From: Facklamia languida CCUG 37842
Lineage (GTDB): Bacteria; Bacillota; Bacilli; Lactobacillales; Aerococcaceae
Direction: 5' to 3'
Assembly: GCF_000245795.1 (NCBI RefSeq)
Contig: NZ_JH601133.1
Location: forward strand, 367,288-431,287
Length of the DNA stretch: 64,000 bases
Below the pieces are notes generated by a model. The model was not told where the DNA came from. It ran no database searches and saw only the letters and a program-made list of their open reading frames with translations. Of the stretch, positions 36,133-44,779 are shown piece by piece. Within the stretch, counting starts at the first letter, position 1. The number at the start of each line of letters is the position of its first letter. The translations under genes and the position numbers were made by a program.

Positions 36133-36574
36133 CAAGCAAGGTGGGTTTACATTAATGGAAACCCTCCTTGCTCTCTTGATCCTGTCACTCATTCTCCAAA
36201 GTTTAATGACATGTCTATCTCATTTTAGAAGGATTGACCAAGAAATCCGCAGTGACTTAGACTTAGAATGGCAACACTTTTGCTTGATATTCGATCAAGA
36301 ACTTCAGCACTTCACCATTCAGGATTGGTCGACATCCCAAATTGAGCTGACTGATTCTCAAGTTCCCCATAATCATACACGGATCATCTTGAACAAGCAG
36401 AAAATATATAAGACCCCCGGTCATCAGCCATATCTGTACCAAGTCAGAAGTTGGAGGATCACACGATTAGGTTCCTGCTTGAATATTCAAGTCGAATTCA
36501 CCAACCAACAAGTTTATCGCCATCTCTTTAAGGTCCATTTTATTGACGAGGAAATCTCTCATGAAGCAGCATAA
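36095..36574 (+). CDS. comGF: Minor competence pseudopilin ComGF
   Basis: 159 aa from ATG 36095, preceded by AAGGAGAGG; the frame stays open upstream to 36023, but without a good ribosome site. The N-terminus has K-Q-G-G-F-T-L-M-E-T-L-L-A-L-L-I-L, a canonical pseudopilin signal with cleavage after Gly. The C-terminal half is like ComGF (Q-x-Y-x-Y-Q-V-R-x-W pattern). It overlaps comGE by 38 bp and comGG by 14 bp. Confidence 0.85.
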   Translation: MKFNYKPLSRKTNKQGGFTLMETLLALLILSLILQSLMTCLSHFRRIDQEIRSDLDLEWQHFCLIFDQELQHFTIQDWSTSQIELTDSQVPHNHTRIILNKQKIYKTPGHQPYLYQVRSWRITRLGSCLNIQVEFTNQQVYRHLFKVHFIDEEISHEAA

Positions 36575-37322
36575 AAATGGTATGGTCCTCTTAATGGTAT
36601 TAGTTTTTATGGTTATAAGCCAACTCATCTTCATGGGAATCCTTCATCTCAATCGAATCAATAGTTTGCGTTATCTTACACTCACACAGTTCTACCAATC
36701 CCAAGCAGAAGAAATCCTTGTCCGACAACAGATAGACCCTATCATCAAAGAGCAAAACAATCAGCAGTTATTAAAGGAACTCGACACCAACTTTGCCAAT
36801 GTCATAAAAGCTGGAATGACATTTAAACGCTATTCCGCTTCTAGCCTTCCTTTATCAGACAATCAGCTCATCCAGGGTTGGCTTGAAGTGACATTAACAA
36901 CAGGTCAAACTGGTATCCTACTTTATACTTGCCGGCTCTATCTCCCACCTGAACTAGCCCCTCTTATCGACCCACTTCCCCCTTCATTTGCGGGTTACTT
37001 GGATCCACAAGGGCTTCCTCCCCTGGAAGAAAATTCAGTCCATAATGATTTGGAACAGTTTAAACAACAAGTCTTACTCGATTCCTATGAATTGGCAGAT
37101 CGCTTTTATTTCTCACGGCAATTTTCTTTTCAGCCGCTCCCCCCTCCCTCCTTGACTTTCCTATTCAATACAGGGGAGGTCCAGCTTGAACCTCATCATC
37201 AAGGATACAAGCTCTATTTTTTCAGTCAAGATGAAAGGTTAATCCGCACCGTTTCAAAAGATCTGCCTTATTATCCTTATGTCATCAAGATGCACGGCGA
37301 ACTCTATCAGAAAAAATCATAA
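36561..37322 (+). CDS. comGG: ComGG-position competence protein
   Basis: 253 aa from ATG 36561 (AGGAA upstream; a TTG at 36543 is also open). A hydrophobic N-terminal segment, N-G-M-V-L-L-M-V-L-V-F-M-V-I, follows a short basic leader but lacks the Phe-x-x-x-Glu of true prepilins, as ComGG proteins often do. At 253 aa it is about twice the Bacillus ComGG length (roughly 120-130 aa). The C-terminal 100 residues, Pro-rich around 140-160, match nothing I recognise. The name rests mainly on position as the last comG gene. Confidence 0.7.
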   Translation: MKQHKNGMVLLMVLVFMVISQLIFMGILHLNRINSLRYLTLTQFYQSQAEEILVRQQIDPIIKEQNNQQLLKELDTNFANVIKAGMTFKRYSASSLPLSDNQLIQGWLEVTLTTGQTGILLYTCRLYLPPELAPLIDPLPPSFAGYLDPQGLPPLEENSVHNDLEQFKQQVLLDSYELADRFYFSRQFSFQPLPPPSLTFLFNTGEVQLEPHHQGYKLYFFSQDERLIRTVSKDLPYYPYVIKMHGELYQKKS

Positions 37323-37323
37323 A

Positions 37324-37384
37324 AGCGCAACAGATCCTCTGGTATCCTCGAAGAAAGGGCCAAGGGATCTATTGCGCTATTTTA
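37324..37384. terminator. Large bidirectional terminator between comGG and smpB
   Basis: AGCGCAA (37324-37330) and AGATCC (37332-37337) pair with GGATCT (37365-37370) and TTGCGCT (37372-37378). T's follow on the plus strand and AAAA precedes the stem for the minus strand. It separates the convergent comG and smpB units. Confidence 0.75.
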
Positions 37385-37388
37385 ACCT

Positions 37389-37853
37389 TTAACGATTCTT
37401 CAAAGCACGTTCAATATCACGCTTAGCCTGCTGTTCTTTCAGAGATTGGCGCTTATCATAATGGTGCTTCCCTTTAGCTAAGCCAATTAATAATTTAGCT
37501 CGCCCACGAACCAAATAGACTTTCAAGGGGACAACGGTCATCCCTTGCTGCTGGCTGGCCTTGGATAATTCCCGAATTTCCTTGGCATGTAGCAAGAGCT
37601 TGCGCTCCCTAAGGGGGTCATGGTTGAATAAATTCCCATGATCATAGGGACTAATATGAGCATTCTTTAGCCAAGCTTCCCCTTGGTTAAAGGAAATAAA
37701 GCCATCTTGAATATTCATCTTACCTGCTCGAATCGACTTGATTTCAGTTCCAGTCAAGACAAGACCTGCTTCATATGTTTCGATAATAGTATAGTCGTGG
37801 CGCGCTTTACGATTCTGAGCCAATGGTTTATCTGTTGTTTGTTTTTTAGCCAT
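37389..37853 (-). CDS. smpB: SsrA-binding protein SmpB
   Basis: The protein has 154 aa. It binds tmRNA and delivers it to stalled ribosomes for trans-translation. Signature segments are [28 protein letters not shown], and the basic C-terminal tail G-K-H-H-Y-D-K-R that reaches the mRNA channel. It is encoded after rnr, the usual rnr-smpB pairing. tmRNA itself is not in this window. Confidence 0.97.
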   Translation of the reverse strand: MAKKQTTDKPLAQNRKARHDYTIIETYEAGLVLTGTEIKSIRAGKMNIQDGFISFNQGEAWLKNAHISPYDHGNLFNHDPLRERKLLLHAKEIRELSKASQQQGMTVVPLKVYLVRGRAKLLIGLAKGKHHYDKRQSLKEQQAKRDIERALKNR

Positions 37854-37913
37854 TGAGACTCCTTTCTAATCAGGAGCTTTTCTCAGATGAGTTGCGAGAC
37901 TGCCTGATTCAAT

Positions 37914-40271
37914 TTATTTTCTTTTATTCCTTTTAATTTTAAATTGACGGTTAGCCGACTGCTTTTGTCTGCCTCTTTTTTTAGGTTGATGCGTTCTAGA
38001 AGAAAAATCTTTTCGTCTTTGACCTCGTTTGGTTGAACGCACCTTTCTTCCTTTTGGCTTTTCTTTTTTAGGAGCGACTTGAAGAAGACGCTCATCAACC
38101 TTAACAGGCTCTGCCTCGATCAAGGCAAAGTCAATTTCACGTTCTTCAACATTGACTCCCAGAACTTCAATCTTCACCTGCTGTCCAATCCGATAGACTT
38201 TTCCAGTTCGTTCTCCTATCAGCAAGAGATGATGTGGGTTAAATTGGTAGTAGTCATCCGTCAAAGTTTTCAGATTAATAAGACCTTCAACGGTATTTGG
38301 CAAGGATACAAAAATACCAAAAGAGGTAATTGAAGAGATGGTTCCCCAGAAAGTCTCGCCCACCTTATCCACCATATACTCGGCTTTCTTCAAAGCATCC
38401 GTTTCTCTTTCAGCATCCACTGCACGTCTTTCCATCTTTGATGAATGATCCGCAATTCCAGGTAGGTTTCCTTCCAGAGCTAATACTTCCTTATGGCTTG
38501 GAGCTTTTTGGAGATACTTAGAAAGAAGACGGTGGACAATTAAATCAGGATAACGGCGTATAGGCGAAGTGAAGTGTGTATAATCCTCACTCGCTAAACC
38601 GAAGTGACCTGCAGGTTCTTCAGAATATTTTGCCTGCTGCATAGACCTCAACATCATCGTGGAGACGACTTGTTCAAATTCCGTGCCCTTGACTTGTTTG
38701 AGGGCAGCTTGTAGCTGCTTGGGTTCAATCTTAGCTGTATCGCCTCTTAGAATAATGCCAAATGAAGTAATAAAATCAGCAAAGCGATCCATCTTCGCTT
38801 CATCAGGTTGTTCATGAATCCGGTAGAGGAAGGGGTAATTCTTTTGTAGAACATGAGCCGCTACCGTTTCATTCGCAATTAGCATGAAGGACTCAATTAA
38901 GCGCTCACCTGTATAGCGTTGGCGCAAGATAATGTCTTGGGGGTGTCCTTCTTCATCAACCACTATCTTGGCTTCAGGTGCATCAAAGTCTAATGCCCCT
39001 CTTTGCTTGCGCATTTGCAAGAGAATCTGATGGAGCTCTGCCATTTCATCGAGCATCTCAACAATCTCTTCGTATTCTTTTCTCAAAGCTAAATCGCCAT
39101 CTAAGATCGCATTAACATCCCGATAAGTCATCCGATAAGCAGATTGAATCACACTCTTAAAGAGACGATAATTCGTGACTTTACCTTGTTTGTTAATCGT
39201 CATTTGACAGGTCAGAGTTAAGCGGTCCTCATGCGGGTGTAAAGAGCAAATTCCATTTGACAAACGCTGCGGTAACATTGGAACCACACGGTCCGTTAAA
39301 TAAACAGACGTTCCCCGTTCGTAAGCTTCACGATCGATCGGAGAGCCTTCAGTTACATAATGAGAGACATCCGCAATGTGTACGCCTAATTGATACTCGT
39401 TGTCAGAAACTTTCTGCAGAGAGATCGCATCATCTAAGTCCTTAGCATCTGCCCCATCAATCGTGATGATCAATTGGTCCCTCAGGTCATCTCTTCCTTG
39501 GAGGTCTTGCGGATCAATAGTTTGTTCAACTGCTTCCGCTGCTTCGACGACATTTTCTGGAAATTCATGCGGAATACCAAATTGATAGAGAATAGCAAGA
39601 ATATCAATACCTGGCGCATCTCGGTGACCAATTTCTTTAGATACAATTCCGATCATTTCATCGGGATGATTTTTATTCGGATATTCTGTGATCTTGACGA
39701 TACAAATAGTGTGATCAGCTGGATGAATCCCATCAGGCCGAACTAAAACCTTAACAGCATCTGAAAATTCACCTTGCGGTTTAATATAACCTAGGTACTG
39801 GTATTCAGCTCTTTCATCTTGGTTATAGGCAAAGAATTCTCCCACTAATTGACTGGCTTTACGGTCAATGATCTCGACAATTTCAGCCTCAGATCCTTTC
39901 CCAGTGGTTGGATCAATCGCTTTAATCACCTTAGCCAGGACGGTATCACCATCCATAGCACCCGCATTCTTTCCTCTGGGGACAAAAAGATCAGGTTGAT
40001 CCTCACCCACGCTCAAGAAGCCAAAGCCTTTATCATTTGCCCGGTAAACCCCTTTAATCGAGCCAGCTTGTGAAACAGGCCGAAACTTACCGGCGGGTGT
40101 CAGTTGGATTTCACCAACTCTTTCTAAGAAGGCTAAGGCCTTGATTAACTTCTTGTAATTCTTAGTCCCTTTATAATTCAAACGTTGGGCTATCTGGTCG
40201 ACTTTATACTCTGCTTGCGGATCTTCTTGTAGAAAATCTAAAACTCTTTGTTCTAGCTTAGATAGACTCAC
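37914..40271 (-). CDS. rnr: Ribonuclease R
   Basis: The protein has 785 aa. It is a 3'-5' exoribonuclease of the RNB family. An N-terminal winged-helix segment (about 1-65) and cold-shock domains precede the catalytic domain with I-D-G-A-D-A-K-D-L-D-D-A-I, whose Asp residues bind magnesium. F-T-S-P-I-R-R-Y-P-D-L and an S1 domain (about 630-715, W-G-T-I-S-S-I-T-S-F-G-I-F-V) follow. The last ~60 residues are a Lys/Arg-rich tail thought to aid structured-RNA or ribosome binding. It is flanked by smpB and the esterase gene. Confidence 0.97.
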   Translation of the reverse strand: MSLSKLEQRVLDFLQEDPQAEYKVDQIAQRLNYKGTKNYKKLIKALAFLERVGEIQLTPAGKFRPVSQAGSIKGVYRANDKGFGFLSVGEDQPDLFVPRGKNAGAMDGDTVLAKVIKAIDPTTGKGSEAEIVEIIDRKASQLVGEFFAYNQDERAEYQYLGYIKPQGEFSDAVKVLVRPDGIHPADHTICIVKITEYPNKNHPDEMIGIVSKEIGHRDAPGIDILAILYQFGIPHEFPENVVEAAEAVEQTIDPQDLQGRDDLRDQLIITIDGADAKDLDDAISLQKVSDNEYQLGVHIADVSHYVTEGSPIDREAYERGTSVYLTDRVVPMLPQRLSNGICSLHPHEDRLTLTCQMTINKQGKVTNYRLFKSVIQSAYRMTYRDVNAILDGDLALRKEYEEIVEMLDEMAELHQILLQMRKQRGALDFDAPEAKIVVDEEGHPQDIILRQRYTGERLIESFMLIANETVAAHVLQKNYPFLYRIHEQPDEAKMDRFADFITSFGIILRGDTAKIEPKQLQAALKQVKGTEFEQVVSTMMLRSMQQAKYSEEPAGHFGLASEDYTHFTSPIRRYPDLIVHRLLSKYLQKAPSHKEVLALEGNLPGIADHSSKMERRAVDAERETDALKKAEYMVDKVGETFWGTISSITSFGIFVSLPNTVEGLINLKTLTDDYYQFNPHHLLLIGERTGKVYRIGQQVKIEVLGVNVEEREIDFALIEAEPVKVDERLLQVAPKKEKPKGRKVRSTKRGQRRKDFSSRTHQPKKRGRQKQSANRQFKIKRNKRK

Positions 40272-40292
40272 AACTATTAGCTCCTTTCAGCT

Positions 40293-41057
40293 CTAATAAG
40301 GATGGGTAACTTGCTTTACAAAATTCAAAACAGACTGGTCAAAGGCTTGGCGGTCTCGATTTGTTGGAATCGTATGCGTATTCTCTGGAAAATAATGAAA
40401 ATCAATTCGTGCGTTGACTAGATGGTCTTGCAGACGATAAGCATCTTGGGGATCGATCAATTCATCCGCTCCTGATTGAGCAATATAGAATGGTACTGTG
40501 ACCTGGTCCAGCCGGCTGGTCACATCTTCCTTGATCGCTTCAATCTCTTTCATCTGTTCCAAATGCCCTGCTAATATCTGTCCTGAGTCCTCTTTAAATT
40601 GATCACTTTCATGCCGCAACCGCGCCAACACCTTACCTAAGTGCATGAAGGATTCTTGTAAATCAAGGGGGCGGTCTGTCACGACTGGCGCATTAAAGAC
40701 ACCCCCAGCTACTCCTTGGTAATCAGGATGGGCCATAATATCCGTTGCCATCAAGCCCCCCATTGATAGACCAAAAACAAGCACTTGCTGATAAGCTTGG
40801 CTAACCAGCCAGTCATAAGCTTGGTGCGCTTCTTCTCGCCAAATCAGAGGAGAATAGTCCAAAATCGTCTTGATATCAGGCGTGTCATGGCCACTAAACA
40901 AGGGGGCTAGGATCGTATATCCTTGACGATTAAGCTGACGAGCTAATAGGTTGACGTCACGCGTTGTCCCAGTATAGGCATGAAGTAATAGGATGGCAAC
41001 ATGATCATCCTGGCCTTCTAAATAGAGCGCCTTGTTGAAGGGCGGTTTCTTATTCAT
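40293..41057 (-). CDS. Alpha/beta hydrolase, carboxylesterase Est-type
   Basis: 254 aa from the ATG at 41057, which has TTGAGGAGTG just upstream; a longer GTG form to 41084 would span that site. The catalytic triad is visible: nucleophile in G-L-S-M-G-G, Asp in G-A-D-E-L-I-D-P, His in N-T-H-T-I-P. L-L-L-H-A-Y-T-G provides the oxyanion hole. The position between secG and rnr is conserved in Lactobacillales and Bacillus (yvaK/est). The natural substrate is unknown; related enzymes cleave short-chain esters or monoacylglycerols. Confidence 0.88.
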   Translation of the reverse strand: MNKKPPFNKALYLEGQDDHVAILLLHAYTGTTRDVNLLARQLNRQGYTILAPLFSGHDTPDIKTILDYSPLIWREEAHQAYDWLVSQAYQQVLVFGLSMGGLMATDIMAHPDYQGVAGGVFNAPVVTDRPLDLQESFMHLGKVLARLRHESDQFKEDSGQILAGHLEQMKEIEAIKEDVTSRLDQVTVPFYIAQSGADELIDPQDAYRLQDHLVNARIDFHYFPENTHTIPTNRDRQAFDQSVLNFVKQVTHPY

Positions 41058-41136
41058 GGTATCACTCCTCAATATCACAGTCACTATGGTTATTGTAGCT
41101 TATTCTTACAATGATTTCGACCCTTCCGCCTAGAAC

Positions 41137-41178
41137 AAAAAAACGCACCCTCGACTAAACGCTGTCAAGTAGTACGTT
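41137..41178 (-). terminator. Terminator after secG
   Basis: On the minus strand, AACGTAC (41172-41178) pairs with GTGCGTT (41142-41148), and CTTGAC pairs with GTCGAG inside it. Seven T's follow. It suggests secG is partly transcribed as a single gene before the esterase gene. Confidence 0.7.
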
Positions 41179-41191
41179 CTCTGCTTACAGA

Positions 41192-41425
41192 TTATTTAGC
41201 TGATAAGAAAGCGAGTGCTAAGGTAATGACAAAAAATAAGATGCCTAAAATGGTTGTTGCCTTGATCAAGAAAGCTTCAAATCCTCGCGCTTTCTGCTTA
41301 ACAGAACCATCATCTCCACCACCCGTTAAGGTAGAAGCAGCATTACTCTTGGATGGCTGCATAATCACAAAAAGAATCATTAATATACATACAATTACTA
41401 AGGCCACAATTAAAGCATTATACAT
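41192..41425 (-). CDS. secG: Protein translocase subunit SecG
   Basis: 77 aa from the ATG at 41425, preceded by AAGGAGG; longer upstream in-frame sequence lacks a ribosome site. Two membrane helices (about 3-22 and 52-73) flank a short Gly/Ser/Asp loop with S-T-L-T-G-G-G, the classic SecG layout. It is the accessory subunit of the SecYEG channel. It is first in the secG-est-rnr-smpB arrangement. Confidence 0.95.
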   Translation of the reverse strand: MYNALIVALVIVCILMILFVIMQPSKSNAASTLTGGGDDGSVKQKARGFEAFLIKATTILGILFFVITLALAFLSAK

Positions 41426-41467
41426 GGATTCAATTTCCTCCTTATTCCTTATTCGATGACCTTTTAA

Positions 41468-41476
41468 ATTATAGCA
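41468..41476 (-). promoter_or_regulatory. Extended -10 promoter of secG
   Basis: The minus strand reads TGCTATAAT (extended -10), 42 bp before the secG start. The -35 is weak (TTCCAA). Confidence 0.55.
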
Positions 41477-41520
41477 TAAACAGGGGGTCTTTTGGAATGA
41501 TGAAGTCAAACTTTACCTAG

Positions 41521-42648
41521 CTAATTCTGGACTTGATTAGCTTTTCTGGCTTGTGATAATTGACGAAGTTCTTCCTTGGTTCGACGTGCACGCTTCTCAC
41601 GTCGCTGGCGCTCATATTGCGAGCGCAGCTGGCCACAAGCCGCTTCAATTTCTTTACCATGCTCGCGCCGCACCACACAATTGACTCCATTCTGCATTAA
41701 AAGGTCATAAAAACGCGCGATATTTTCTTCACTTGAGCGTTCGAAAGGGTTCTCAGCCACTGGATTATATGGAATAAGGTTCACATAGGCGAGTTTAAGC
41801 ATTGGTCGCAAAAGTTTGGCCAATTCTATGGCATGTTCTGGTCGGTCATTAACCCCATCAATCATAATATATTCAAAGGTTACACGCCGATTTGTCAAGT
41901 GAATATACTCATAAATAGCTTCAAATAACTCTTCAATCGGGTATTGGCGATTGATTTTCATAATTGAAGACCGTGTCTCATTATTTGGCGCATGCAAGGA
42001 AACCGCTAAGTTGACTTGGATATTTTCACGCGCAAATTGGCGGATTTTAGGCGCTAGGCCAGAAGTCGATACCGTAATATGCCGTGCGCCGATCGCCATC
42101 CCTTTATCCGAATTCACGATCCGAATGAACTGCAAGACATTATCATAGTTATCAAATGGTTCCCCAATCCCCATGACCACGATATGGGATACCTTCTCAC
42201 CCTTTGCTTGTTGGTTGAGGTAACGCTGAATAAACATAATTTGGGCAACAATTTCACCCGCTTCTAGGTCTCGAACCTTGGGTATCAAGCCAGAGGCACA
42301 AAATTTACATCCAATATTGCATCCAATCTGTGTCGTAACACACACGGATATCCCATAGTGATGGTACATTAGCACGGTTTCAATCATAGAATGGTCTTGT
42401 AATTCAAAAAGGAATTTTGTCGTTTGGTCTTGAGCCTTTTGAATGATCTGGGTCCGCAAAGGTGAAAATATGAATTCCTGCTTAAGTTGATCGAGAATGG
42501 TCTTTGGAATATTTGTCATTTCATCATAGGAAGCCACATGATGACGATAGAGCCATTGCCAAATTTGATCGGCCCGATAAGGTTTTTCTCCCTTATCCTC
42601 TAACCAATCCTGCATCTCATCCAAACTTAAACTGTAGATCGATTTCAT
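41521..42648 (-). CDS. rlmN: Dual-specificity 23S rRNA/tRNA adenine-C2 methyltransferase
   Basis: 375 aa from ATG 42648 (AAGGGA upstream; a GTG at 42666 overlies that site). It is a radical-SAM enzyme methylating A2503 of 23S rRNA and A37 of tRNAs. The iron-sulfur motif C-N-I-G-C-K-F-C is present, as are G-I-G-E-P, S-T-S-G, and the C-terminal C-G-Q-L-R with the cysteine used in the covalent intermediate. [13 protein letters not shown] is diagnostic. Confidence 0.96.
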   Translation of the reverse strand: MKSIYSLSLDEMQDWLEDKGEKPYRADQIWQWLYRHHVASYDEMTNIPKTILDQLKQEFIFSPLRTQIIQKAQDQTTKFLFELQDHSMIETVLMYHHYGISVCVTTQIGCNIGCKFCASGLIPKVRDLEAGEIVAQIMFIQRYLNQQAKGEKVSHIVVMGIGEPFDNYDNVLQFIRIVNSDKGMAIGARHITVSTSGLAPKIRQFARENIQVNLAVSLHAPNNETRSSIMKINRQYPIEELFEAIYEYIHLTNRRVTFEYIMIDGVNDRPEHAIELAKLLRPMLKLAYVNLIPYNPVAENPFERSSEENIARFYDLLMQNGVNCVVRREHGKEIEAACGQLRSQYERQRREKRARRTKEELRQLSQARKANQVQN

Positions 42649-42759
42649 TCTTTCAGATCCCTTCACTTGTTTTCCATGTTCAGTTTAGCACAAAGTAAGC
42701 TAACTGTCTTTATCATTTCAAATTAATCCTGTCTTCAGCCATAAAATCTGTTGGTTCAC

Positions 42760-42789
42760 TTGCCATTTACCCTTTAAAAGCGTTAAAAT
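42760..42789 (+). promoter_or_regulatory. Probable promoter of mnmH
   Basis: -35 TTGCCA (42760-42765), an 18-bp spacer, and -10 TAAAAT (42784-42789), about 40 bp before the mnmH start. The 179-bp gap to rlmN contains nothing else I can name. Confidence 0.5.
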
Positions 42790-42827
42790 AGCACATATTA
42801 ATAAAACTAATAAATCAGGTGTTCAAT

Positions 42828-43847
42828 GTGGAAAGTGTTATTACCTTCGAAACAGCTCGTCAACTCGACCGCCCCTGCTTCATCGATGTGAGAAGCCCAA
42901 GAGAATTTGAAACAGGTCACATCTATCAAGCCATTAACTTACCAGTCATGGATAATTTGACCCATGAAGCGGTCGGCACTTTATATAAAAAGGTTAGCCC
43001 TCAAGCAGCCAAGGCACGTGCTATTCGTTATATGAGTGACCAGTTGCCGCTATATTTCAATCGAGTGCAACGATTAATGGCCGACTACCAACTCGTCTTT
43101 TATTGTAAGTCGGGAGGCTTTCGTTCTTCATCAATTTTTGGCCTATTAACGGGTTTAGGTGAACCTGTCTACCAACTTAAAGGGGGGTATAAGGCCTACC
43201 GAAACTATTCAAACAATACCTTGTCAACCATAGCCAGTCAATTTGATTTTGTCTGCTTGAATGGACTTACTGGAACGGGAAAGACTGAAATTCTCCACCA
43301 ACTCAAACAAAGGGGCCAACAAGTCTTAGACCTGGAAGCGATCGCCTGTCATCGGGGATCGCACTTCGGTCATGTTGGCCTTCCCGCCCAACCTAGCCAA
43401 AAGAACTATGAAGCTCATTTGCTGCACATCCTTCAATCATTCGATCAAAAGTTAGTCTTTCTTGAAGGCGAAAGTGCCAGTATTGGCAAAGTCCATACTC
43501 CACTTCCCCTACTTGAAGCCTACCAATCTTCTCCTCACCAAGTCTTTATCGAGTCTTCTCTCTCATTGCGGATCCATCGTATCCAGTCAGAATACTTAAA
43601 ACCTGATCAACCTCATCAGATCGAGGACTTGATCCAGACCTTAGAAAGTATGGACAAAATGAACCCAGACCGACGTCAACAGGCAATCAATAAATTAAAA
43701 GAAGGGGATTCAGCGAGTGTGATTGAAGACCTCATGGTCCACTACTATGATCCGCACTACCATATCACCAAGAAACAGTTTGAATTATCACTTGATAATA
43801 GTGACTCTACGCGAGCAGCCCAAGAGCTCATCCGTTTCTATTCATAA
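42828..43847 (+). CDS. mnmH: tRNA 2-selenouridine/geranyl-2-thiouridine synthase
   Basis: About 339 aa; the GTG at 42828 has AGGTG six bases upstream, and a GTG at 42819 would add three residues. The N-terminal rhodanese domain (about 1-125) has I-D-V-R-S-P-R-E-F and the catalytic Cys in F-Y-C-K-S-G-G-F-R-S-S. The C-terminal domain has the P-loop L-T-G-T-G-K-T and G-S-x-F-G-H-V-G-L. The enzyme replaces sulfur by selenium in wobble 2-thiouridine of tRNA and can geranylate it. It needs SelD for selenophosphate, and selD is not in this window. It is also called SelU/YbbB. Confidence 0.93.
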   Translation: MESVITFETARQLDRPCFIDVRSPREFETGHIYQAINLPVMDNLTHEAVGTLYKKVSPQAAKARAIRYMSDQLPLYFNRVQRLMADYQLVFYCKSGGFRSSSIFGLLTGLGEPVYQLKGGYKAYRNYSNNTLSTIASQFDFVCLNGLTGTGKTEILHQLKQRGQQVLDLEAIACHRGSHFGHVGLPAQPSQKNYEAHLLHILQSFDQKLVFLEGESASIGKVHTPLPLLEAYQSSPHQVFIESSLSLRIHRIQSEYLKPDQPHQIEDLIQTLESMDKMNPDRRQQAINKLKEGDSASVIEDLMVHYYDPHYHITKKQFELSLDNSDSTRAAQELIRFYS

Positions 43848-43850
43848 CTA

Positions 43851-43881
43851 AAGCCCCAAGCTTTTGCTCGGGGCTTTTCAT
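43851..43881. terminator. Bidirectional terminator between mnmH and metQ-like
   Basis: Stem AAGCCCC (43851-43857) / GGGGCTT (43870-43876) with a 12-base loop and T's on the plus strand, between convergent genes. Confidence 0.75.
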
Positions 43882-43901
43882 CTATATTTTCACTACTCAG
43901 A

Positions 43902-44765
43902 TTATTCTTCAGCGCTTTCTTCAGTCGTTTCTGAATCAGCTGGTTCTTCGGTCGCATTTGAATCAAAAGAAGGTTTCAAATGTCCTTTTTCTGATAATTC
44001 ATCAACAAATGCACGAACCTTGTCTGAGTTAAAGGCTTTAATCAATGCTTTAGTTGCTTCGCTATCCTTGTTACCTTCACGTACCACCACTTGAATGGCA
44101 AAGCGATCTTCAGGGTCTTCTTCCAAGAAGAGGGCATCCGCTGGCGTCAAGTCTAATTTCGCGATATATGTTGGATAAGAGAAGACAAGTTCAACTCCAT
44201 CTTCATAGGCAGCTGGTGTATTTCCAACTTCAAGCGTGGTAAATTTTAATTGGTGAGGATTCTCTACAATATCATCCACTGTAGGGAATAAGCCGATATC
44301 TTCTGGAAGCTCAATTAAACCATAATGTGCTAGGATCAAGAGAGCACGCGCTTCATTTGTTGGGTCAGATGGAATCGCTACTTCTGCACCTTCTTCAATG
44401 TCGTCAATTGACTTATAAACGGGTGAATAGAAGCCAACAACCGCATTATAAATGGGTTGAATCGCAACCAAGTCAGCCTCTTTTTCTTTGTTAAACATTT
44501 CCATAAAAGGCATGTGTTGAGCAAAGCTTGCATAAGCTTCATCATTGAAGACCGCTTCGTTATATTGGACATTGTCTGTTACTTCAACTAATTCAATTGT
44601 GTAGGGCTCTTCAATTGCTTCTGCAGCTAATTCAACAATATCCGTCATAGGTGGGACTTGAGATGCCACCTTCAAGACAGTCTCTTCTTGGGCATATGTA
44701 ACACTTGTTAATGCAGATAATCCAAAAGCAGCAACTAATCCTGTAACCAATAATTTCTTAAGCAT
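43902..44765 (-). CDS. MetQ/NlpA-family substrate-binding protein without lipobox
   Basis: 287 aa from ATG 44765 with AAAGGAG upstream. It belongs to the NlpA family: L-K-V-A, the M-P-F-M-E-M-F-N-K-E region, A-I-P-S-D-P-T-N-E-A-R-A-L, and V-V-V-R-E-G-N-K-D-S at the end of the fold. The signal peptide (about 1-25) ends S-V-T-Y-A-Q, a signal-peptidase I type site. No cysteine occurs in the protein, so it cannot be a standard lipoprotein, unlike typical Gram-positive MetQ. An acidic tail rich in Glu/Thr closes it. It is last in the metN-metP-metQ operon. Methionine as the ligand is assumed from the family only. Confidence 0.88.
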   Translation of the reverse strand: MLKKLLVTGLVAAFGLSALTSVTYAQEETVLKVASQVPPMTDIVELAAEAIEEPYTIELVEVTDNVQYNEAVFNDEAYASFAQHMPFMEMFNKEKEADLVAIQPIYNAVVGFYSPVYKSIDDIEEGAEVAIPSDPTNEARALLILAHYGLIELPEDIGLFPTVDDIVENPHQLKFTTLEVGNTPAAYEDGVELVFSYPTYIAKLDLTPADALFLEEDPEDRFAIQVVVREGNKDSEATKALIKAFNSDKVRAFVDELSEKGHLKPSFDSNATEEPADSETTEESAEE

Positions 44766-44779
44766 ATAATTCTCCTTTT

